Notes under the pieces: model-generated
The model's input: only the letters and a program-made list of their open reading frames with translations
What the model was told of the DNA's origin: nothing
Databases searched by the model: none
Translations under genes and position numbers: made by a program
From: a virus
Length of the DNA: 34,593 nt
Strand: one strand, 5' to 3'
IMG/VR virus record: IMGVR_UViG_3300036985_005044
Coordinates: 1 to 34,593 of that record
Part shown: piece by piece, positions 30,098-34,593 of the stretch
Numbering within the stretch: the first letter of the stretch is position 1
How the letters are laid out: each line of letters starts with the position of its first letter

Positions 30098-31315
30098 ATG
30101 ACCGACCCTAAGCCGCGCCGAGGCTGCAGGCACCTGTGGGTGCCGCGCCGACCAGCCACCGAGGCCACAGGAAGGCTGCTGCTCGTCGCCCTGGCCGCAG
30201 ACCGACCGGAAGGGCACCCGGACAACGTGGCCGCAACCGCGCGGCTTCTGCGCGCCTCAGAGCCGAGCGTGCGCACATGGCGCAGCAGCGCCCTGGCCGA
30301 CGGCCTGCTGGAGCGCACGAGCGACGGCCGGCTGGTCCCAGGACCGGCGTGGCAGCAGTGGGAGCGCGACGCGGACGCGGCGCTGCGCGAGGCCGGCGGC
30401 CGCGGCGGATGGGACCCGCTGCCGCGAGCCTTCCTGCGGCGCGGCCGGCGCCCGGCGATCATTCACGCGGCAGCCGTGGTCTACTCCGACGCGGTCGGCT
30501 GGCGCAAGGCCACGGCATACGTGCGCGCCGACGCCGAGCGAGCCGGCCTCGCCGGCACGTGCCGCGCCAGCGTCCGCGCGGCGAGGCGCGAGATGGAGGC
30601 CGCCGGCCTGATCACGGTGCAGCGGCTGAAGCGCGGCCGCGCCGCGCTGTGCGCCGCGCAGCAGGCCGACGGCCGGCCGGCGACGCATGGGTCCCCGATG
30701 GCCGGCAGCCGGGCTCAGACGTTGGCCGAACGAGCAGCCCGGCACCGAGCAGCCATGTCCGGTTTCCGGCCCAGAAACGAGGCGCCGGCTACCCCCAAAT
30801 GGACGACCCCAGCTACCCCCAAATGGACGACCTCACACCATCAGGTTCCTTCGGAACCAATCCCCATCAGAGCGCCGAACGCTCGATTCGATGGTCAGAG
30901 CCGGCTGCGCCAGGACGATGGACGGCAGGCCGTCGAGCAGTGGCTGGCGACCCCGAGCAGGTGCGAGCAGTGGCTCATCGACAGCAGGTCCCGGCCGCAG
31001 CAAGCCGCCGGCGAGCTGCTGGCCCTGACGAAGTGCTGGGACCGCGCGCCGCGGCGCCGCGAACGGTTGGCGGCGGAGCTGGCCAGCCGCTACCGGCGCG
31101 ACGTGGGCACGCTGCTGCTGGCCGTGCTCTGCGACCTGCTCGTCACGAACGGCCGTCACCGGCCGCGGAGCATCGGCGCCGTGTTGGCGATGCGCGTCGC
31201 GCACATGACAGCCGGCAAGGCCTCCGACGGAATCGGCGCGCGGCACCGCACCTCGACGGTGGCGCAGTTGCTGGCCGACGCGCGAGCGCGCGCTAGAGTC
31301 ACCGCAACAGCATGA
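30098..31315 (+). CDS. Two-wHTH protein, possible replication initiator
   Basis: 405-aa protein. A first winged helix spans about 25-82 (NVAATARLLRASEPSVRTWRSSALADGLLE, wing RTSDGRLVP) and a second about 118-185 (KATAYVRADAERAG, RREMEAAGLITVQRLKRG). A linker (about 200-290) contains the tandem octapeptide ATPKWTTP. The C-terminal helical domain (290-395) has RRRERLAAELASRYRRDVGTLL. The first wHTH resembles those of phage DnaD/O-like initiators, and iteron-like DNA repeats lie in the linker region, as in lambda O. A transcription regulator is the alternative. The start at 30098 has AGGA eight bases upstream; earlier in-frame ATGs fall in the structured leader. Confidence 0.5.
   Translation: MTDPKPRRGCRHLWVPRRPATEATGRLLLVALAADRPEGHPDNVAATARLLRASEPSVRTWRSSALADGLLERTSDGRLVPGPAWQQWERDADAALREAGGRGGWDPLPRAFLRRGRRPAIIHAAAVVYSDAVGWRKATAYVRADAERAGLAGTCRASVRAARREMEAAGLITVQRLKRGRAALCAAQQADGRPATHGSPMAGSRAQTLAERAARHRAAMSGFRPRNEAPATPKWTTPATPKWTTSHHQVPSEPIPIRAPNARFDGQSRLRQDDGRQAVEQWLATPSRCEQWLIDSRSRPQQAAGELLALTKCWDRAPRRRERLAAELASRYRRDVGTLLLAVLCDLLVTNGRHRPRSIGAVLAMRVAHMTAGKASDGIGARHRTSTVAQLLADARARARVTATA
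30788..30832 (+). repeat. Iteron-like tandem repeat inside the wHTH gene
   Basis: Two copies of a 21-bp sequence starting GCTACCCCC and ending TGGACGACC (30788-30808 and 30812-30832), 24 bp apart. The GCTACCCCC core also occurs upstream of promoter copies 1 (25375) and 3 (27083). Confidence 0.7.
30844..30858. other. Inverted repeat next to the iterons
   Basis: GGTTCC-TTC-GGAACC, a perfect 6-bp palindromic arm pair 12 bp after the second iteron-like repeat; a possible protein-binding or origin element. Confidence 0.5.
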
Positions 31316-31968
31316 CCACGAAGCAGCTCGCGTGGCCGGCAGCTCTCAAGCCGCTGGCCTTCCCCATCGACCAACTGAAGCCGGACCCCGGCAACGCGCG
31401 GCGTCACAACGAACGCAACATGGCCGCGATCGAAGCGAGCCTGCGGCGGCACGGCTGGCGCGGCGTGGTGGTCGCGAGGCGCAATGACAAGCGCATCCTG
31501 GCCGGGCACGGCCGCATCGAGGCCGCGCGCCGGCAAGGCGAGACCACGGCGCCGGTGCTGTTCGTCGATGGCAACGACGCGCAGGCCGCAGCCTTCGCCG
31601 TCGCTGACAACCGCACGGCCGAGCTGGCCGGCTGGTCGGCGGAGCTGCTCAGCGAAGCGCTCAGCGAGCTGACGCAGGACGAACAGGCCGAGCTGGCTTT
31701 CACGATGGAGGAGATCCACCAACTGACCAACGCGACGCTGCCGGTGCTCGACGACGAGCAGCAGGCACCGCAGAGCACGCCGGCGGCCGCGGCGCCGAGC
31801 AGCCGCACCGACCGGAAGGGCGCCGCGACCGTGCAGCCGCTCAGCGTGCTGTTCCTGTTCGACGCGGCGGAGCACAAGCGATGGAAGGCGGCAGTGCAGC
31901 GCCGGCTGGCAGCCAAGACCCCCGACATGGCGCACGCGATCGTGCAGGCGCTGGAGGCCGCGAAGTGA
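31312..31968 (+). CDS. ParB-like (ParB/Srx-fold) protein 1
   Basis: 218-aa protein. Residues about 13-105 make a ParB N-terminal domain: LAFPIDQLKPDPGNARRHNERN (box I), RILAGHGRIEAARRQGE (box II, residues 61-77) and FAVADNRTAEL. The central HTH of chromosomal ParB is missing, so it is the short phage type, known to have nuclease or NTP-hydrolysing members rather than partition function. The C-terminal third (138-218) is a linker and a helix. It overlaps the wHTH stop and is followed by a second ParB-like gene, then by DNA-base-modification genes; a role in that pathway or in DNA recognition is inferred. Confidence 0.8.
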   Translation: MTTKQLAWPAALKPLAFPIDQLKPDPGNARRHNERNMAAIEASLRRHGWRGVVVARRNDKRILAGHGRIEAARRQGETTAPVLFVDGNDAQAAAFAVADNRTAELAGWSAELLSEALSELTQDEQAELAFTMEEIHQLTNATLPVLDDEQQAPQSTPAAAAPSSRTDRKGAATVQPLSVLFLFDAAEHKRWKAAVQRRLAAKTPDMAHAIVQALEAAK

Positions 31969-32552
31969 CGACCAACACCCTGGGCAAGCTGATGTTCCCG
32001 ATCGCCAAGCTGCGGCCGGACCCGCGCAACCTGCGCACGCACGACGAGCGCAACGTCGAAGCCATCAAGGCCTCGCTGAAGAAGTGGGGCTGGCGCGGCG
32101 TGATCGTGGCGCGCAAGAAAGACCGCGTGGTCATCGCCGGCAACGCCCGGCTGCAGGCCGCGAAGGAACTGGGCATGAAGCAGGCGCCGGTGCTGTTCGT
32201 GACGGACACCGAGGCCGACGGCCGCCGATACGCCATCTCCGACAACCGCACCGCGGAGCTCGCGACATGGGACGCGGAGAAGCTGGCCGAGCAGATCGCC
32301 GGCATGGGCGACGACGTGGAGTTCAGCGGCTTCGCCGACGACGAGATCGAGGCGATGGCGCAGCACGAGGCCGGCGACGACGACGACGACAGCGACGAGC
32401 AGGAGCCCGGAGACGCGGACATTTTCCAGGTGCGCGTGCAGTTCGACGGTGCGTTGCGCAAGCGCTACGAGGCGGCAATCACGGCAGCGCGGCAGCGAGC
32501 GAAGGGACGCAGCGACAGCGAGATCGTGCTGGCCGCGATGTGCAAGCGATGA
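31965..32552 (+). CDS. ParB-like (ParB/Srx-fold) protein 2
   Basis: 195-aa paralogue of the preceding protein. Residues about 8-100: FPIAKLRPDPRNLRTHDERN (box I), RVVIAGNARLQAAKELGM (box II, with Asn where the first has His), YAISDNRTAEL. An acidic Asp-rich linker (about 150-163) precedes a basic C-terminal helix ending CKR. GTG 31965 overlaps the preceding stop, with GGAGG at 31953-31957. The His/Asn difference in box II suggests the two copies differ in activity. Stop overlaps the dioxygenase start. Confidence 0.8.
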   Translation: MTTNTLGKLMFPIAKLRPDPRNLRTHDERNVEAIKASLKKWGWRGVIVARKKDRVVIAGNARLQAAKELGMKQAPVLFVTDTEADGRRYAISDNRTAELATWDAEKLAEQIAGMGDDVEFSGFADDEIEAMAQHEAGDDDDDSDEQEPGDADIFQVRVQFDGALRKRYEAAITAARQRAKGRSDSEIVLAAMCKR

Positions 32553-33415
32553 CGAACATCATCGTGGCGCGCACGCTGCGCAGCGACGACGAGATCAACG
32601 CGCTGGTCGGCAAGCGAGTGGAGCGCGACGACTACGTGGCGCACCTGACCGGCGACGTGGCGGTGTTCGCGCCGAACGGCAAGCTGGCCGCGCGCTGCAT
32701 CCCGCAAGCGATTCCGAAGGACGTGGCCGACCGTTGCCGACCTTGGCTGCGCAGCCTGCAGAAGGCGCTGACGACGAACCGCGGCGAATACAGCGGCGTG
32801 GCGCCGCGCCGGCGCGTGCGCGCCGACGGCACGCTGAGCGACACCGCGGAGTCCGTTGCGGTGCCGAGCGCCGTCGCCGGCTTCATGGACCGCATGGGCG
32901 GCCGGTTCCCCTACTGCCGGCCTTGCGCGCTGAACCGCGGCAGCGGCTGGGCACGGTTCGCACCGTTCGCGCAGGTCGTCAGCGATCACTTCCGCCGAGC
33001 GCTGCCCGACCGCTGGCAGCGGCAGATGGACGAAGCCCGCAAGTGCGACCCGGCGTGGCTGATCCCGGGCACGCCGTTCAGCACGATCACCGTGAACAAC
33101 ACGTTCCCGGCCGCGTGCCACCGCGACGCCGGCGACTACAAGGAAGGCTTCGGATGCATCGCCGTGCTGCGGCGCGGCCGCTACGACGGCGCGTGGTTGG
33201 GCTTCCCGCGATACCGCGCGGCGTTCGACCTGCAGGACCGCGACCTGCTGCTGTTCGACCCGCACGAAGTGCACGGCAACACCAAGTTCACCGACCCGAA
33301 AGGCGAGGCGCGCAAGGACTGGGAGCGCATCAGCATCGTGTTCTACCTGCGCAGCCGGATGCGCGACTGCGGATCGCCCGAGCAGGAGCTGAAGCGAGCG
33401 AGGACCACCAAATGA
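32549..33415 (+). CDS. TET/JBP-family 2-oxoglutarate/Fe(II) dioxygenase
   Basis: 288-aa enzyme expected to hydroxylate the C5 methyl of 5-methylcytosine or thymine in DNA, using Fe(II), 2-oxoglutarate and O2. The double-stranded beta-helix core is clear: VNNTFPAACHRDAGDYKEG with the iron ligands His191 and Asp193, AWLGFPRYRAAFDLQDRDLLLFDP, third ligand His242 in HEVHGN, and Arg260 in WERISIVFYLR for 2-oxoglutarate. An upstream RFPYCRPC segment (about 119-126) is common in phage members. The gene overlaps its neighbours on both sides (ParB-like and glycosyltransferase), as expected for one pathway. Whether the substrate is 5mC or T cannot be told; no methyltransferase is in the window. Confidence 0.88.
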   Translation: MTNIIVARTLRSDDEINALVGKRVERDDYVAHLTGDVAVFAPNGKLAARCIPQAIPKDVADRCRPWLRSLQKALTTNRGEYSGVAPRRRVRADGTLSDTAESVAVPSAVAGFMDRMGGRFPYCRPCALNRGSGWARFAPFAQVVSDHFRRALPDRWQRQMDEARKCDPAWLIPGTPFSTITVNNTFPAACHRDAGDYKEGFGCIAVLRRGRYDGAWLGFPRYRAAFDLQDRDLLLFDPHEVHGNTKFTDPKGEARKDWERISIVFYLRSRMRDCGSPEQELKRARTTK

Positions 33416-34164
33416 AACGCATGGCACGCATCGCAGTGATCAGCGCCGCAAGGCCGGACAACGTGCCGGTGATGCTGAAGCACCTAGCCAAGAGCCGGCA
33501 CGAGGTGGCTTGGTTCGTTGGGGCTGACGACCGACGAGAGTACGAAGCGGCAGGTGCGCGCAACGTGTTTGCCAGCGGCGGCCTGATCGCAGCGCGCAAT
33601 GCAGCGCTCGACTGGGCAGACGAAGGCGACAGCACGTGCGTGCAGGTCAGCGACGACCTTGTTGACGTGAGCGAGTTCGACGCCGCAACGCGGAAGGCAA
33701 AGCCTTGGAGCCTGCGCGCAGCTATCGACGTGTTGGTGGAGAATGCCAACACCGCAGGAGCGCGGCTTGCCGGCATCCCACCGACAGCAAATGCGTTCTA
33801 CGCGAGCCGCGAAGTGAAGGCGGCCGCGTTCTGCATTGGCGACTTGTTCGCGTGCAGGAGGACACCGTTGCGGTTCAGCCACGAAGTGCCGACGAAGGAA
33901 GACTATGACTGGACCTGCAAGCATCTCTCGACGCACGGCGCCGTCGCGCGATGCGACTGGATCTTGGCGAAGTTCCGGCACTACGACGGATACCGGCTTG
34001 GCAAGCGGCCGCCGGCAGGAGTCGGAGGCAACCAAGCGCTGCGCACGATCGAGTTCGAACAGCAGGCAGCAGACGCGCTGATGCGCAGGTGGCCGCACTG
34101 GATCAAGCCGCACCCGAAGAACCGTGGTGAGGTAGTTTTGCGAGCGCGAGCGAAGCTCACTTGA
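33412..34164 (+). CDS. TET/JBP-associated glycosyltransferase (TAGT-like)
   Basis: 250-aa GT-A-type glycosyltransferase. The N-terminus has a Rossmann-like strand and loop (RIAVISAARPDNVPVMLKHL), AWFVGADD, then GGLIAARNAALDWADEG and VQVSDDLVDV, in which Asp81/Asp82 stand where the DxD-type metal- and sugar-nucleotide-binding acidic pair lies. Later blocks are ALRLSHEV-like RFSHEVPTKEDYDWT and a C-terminal basic segment. Adjacency and overlap with the dioxygenase match the reported TET/JBP plus glycosyltransferase pairs of phages. The likely job is to put a sugar on the hydroxymethyl base. AGGA (33401-33404) lies seven bases before ATG 33412. Confidence 0.8.
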   Translation: MKRMARIAVISAARPDNVPVMLKHLAKSRHEVAWFVGADDRREYEAAGARNVFASGGLIAARNAALDWADEGDSTCVQVSDDLVDVSEFDAATRKAKPWSLRAAIDVLVENANTAGARLAGIPPTANAFYASREVKAAAFCIGDLFACRRTPLRFSHEVPTKEDYDWTCKHLSTHGAVARCDWILAKFRHYDGYRLGKRPPAGVGGNQALRTIEFEQQAADALMRRWPHWIKPHPKNRGEVVLRARAKLT

Positions 34165-34189
34165 CTTTGTAGCGCATCGCCGGCAGACT
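34161..34189 (+). promoter_or_regulatory. Possible sigma-70 promoter before the nuclease gene
   Basis: TTGACT (34161-34166) overlaps the glycosyltransferase stop; 17 bp later is CAGACT (34184-34189). The -35 matches five of six bases, the -10 three of six. The following gene starts about 110 nt on. Confidence 0.35.
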
Positions 34190-34299
34190 TCCGCGCGCTC
34201 GCCAGGATCAACGCTAGTAGACGGACGCGACGAACCCCGCGAACACCGGCGAGCAACCTTCTTCCCCCGTCGTCCCGCAAGGGAGTGCTGAGGAGCCAA

Positions 34300-34593
34300 G
34301 TGACCGATAACCCGTTGACCAGAACGTTGGCGCGCATGTCCCCGAGCAAGGTGGATTGCGCCGCGAAGTGCCTCGCGCAGTTCGCCTTCCGCTACATCGA
34401 GCGAGTCACGCATCCGCTGTGGAACAGCAGCATCGTGCTGGGCCGAGCGCTCGACACGGCCACCGGCGCCGCATACGCCGCGAAGGCCGTCACTGGCACG
34501 ACCCCGAGCGCCGACGACGTAGCCGCACGCTTCGCCGCCGAGTGGGACATGGAGTCCGAGACGGTCGAGCGGTGGGACGACGGTGACACGGCC
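34300..34593 (+). CDS. RecB/Cas4-type PD-(D/E)XK nuclease, N-terminal part (truncated by window end)
   Basis: 98 codons are visible and the frame is open at the end of the window. Residues 14-33 (SPSKVDCAAKCLAQFAFRYI) are the opening motif of RecB-family exonucleases, in which a Ser-x-Ser, a Cys and an aromatic pair start the first helix, and LGRALDTATG (about 43-52) matches the next block, with Asp where His is usual. GTG 34300 follows AGGAG (34291-34295) with a four-base gap; ATG 34336 is an alternative. The catalytic D/E-x-K lies beyond the window. In phages such enzymes act in recombination or DNA processing; a role with modified DNA is possible. Confidence 0.65.
   Translation, partial: MTDNPLTRTLARMSPSKVDCAAKCLAQFAFRYIERVTHPLWNSSIVLGRALDTATGAAYAAKAVTGTTPSADDVAARFAAEWDMESETVERWDDGDTA

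Noticed and set aside
29601-30101. A 166-codon frame starting ATGAAAACAG.
   Set aside because: Its ATG is the A-rich element of promoter copy 4 and the frame is the shadow of the 29659 gene and of the structured leader.
34165-34299. The 135-nt gap after the glycosyltransferase examined for a tRNA or small gene.
   Set aside because: No cloverleaf, no CCA end and no ORF with a ribosome-binding site; only a weak promoter-like pair of hexamers.
240-34589. Many long open frames on the minus strand (for example 1708-3096, 7972-9234, 10686-12440, 17186-19048).
   Set aside because: They lie opposite well-identified + strand genes, lack ribosome-binding sites, and are rich in Arg/Ala/His as expected for the antisense of GC-rich codons.

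Overview
The window is about 34.6 kb of a tailed double-stranded DNA bacteriophage (Caudoviricetes) with a long non-contractile, lambda-like tail. Every gene I accept is on the + strand, most are packed with ATGA or GTGA stop/start overlaps, and no gap exceeds 300 bases. The base composition is very GC-rich. A lipobox protein, a lambda-type gpL/gpK/gpJ tail tip and ordinary AGGAG ribosome-binding sites point to a high-GC Gram-negative bacterial host. I see no bacterial flanking gene, integrase, repressor, tRNA or CRISPR array.

Layout. 1-233: non-coding, repeat- and hairpin-bearing leader, a candidate packaging (cos) region. 234-8.9 kb: packaging and head genes: gpNu1-like TerS, gpA-like TerL, a zinc-ribbon protein, an SGNH esterase that seems to be fused to a gpW-like head-tail joining domain, lambda-type portal, a protease with an internal scaffold start, and a Mu gpT-like major capsid protein. 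9-13 kb: decoration and head-tail connector genes, tail terminator, tail tube. 13.0-13.85 kb: tail-assembly chaperones joined by a textbook -1 frameshift heptamer. 13.86-24.5 kb: tape measure, M-like, L-like, K-like (NlpC/P60) and fused I-J-like tail-tip proteins, then two fibre-type proteins. 24.5-25.2 kb: a small membrane protein and a lipoprotein, possibly a spanin pair, closed by a strong terminator at 25300-25332.

25.3-30 kb is an accessory/early region of small, mostly unrecognised genes. It carries at least four copies of one promoter type (TTTACA, then two GGGCAAC boxes 11 bp apart, then CAACAT). Three of these run straight into a conserved hairpin that sits just ahead of the Shine-Dalgarno, and the fourth would give a leaderless mRNA. 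A two-wHTH protein at 30.1 kb carries iteron-like repeats inside its gene and may be the replication initiator.

31.3-34.2 kb holds the most interesting module: two tandem ParB-like proteins, a TET/JBP-family 2-oxoglutarate/Fe(II) dioxygenase with its metal and co-substrate residues intact, and a glycosyltransferase of the kind found beside such dioxygenases. I read this as a DNA base hypermodification pathway (oxidise the C5 methyl group of a pyrimidine, then glycosylate it) that would shield phage DNA from host nucleases. A truncated RecB/Cas4-type nuclease gene runs off the right end. DNA polymerase, methyltransferase and a recognisable endolysin are not in the window, so it is probably not a complete genome.
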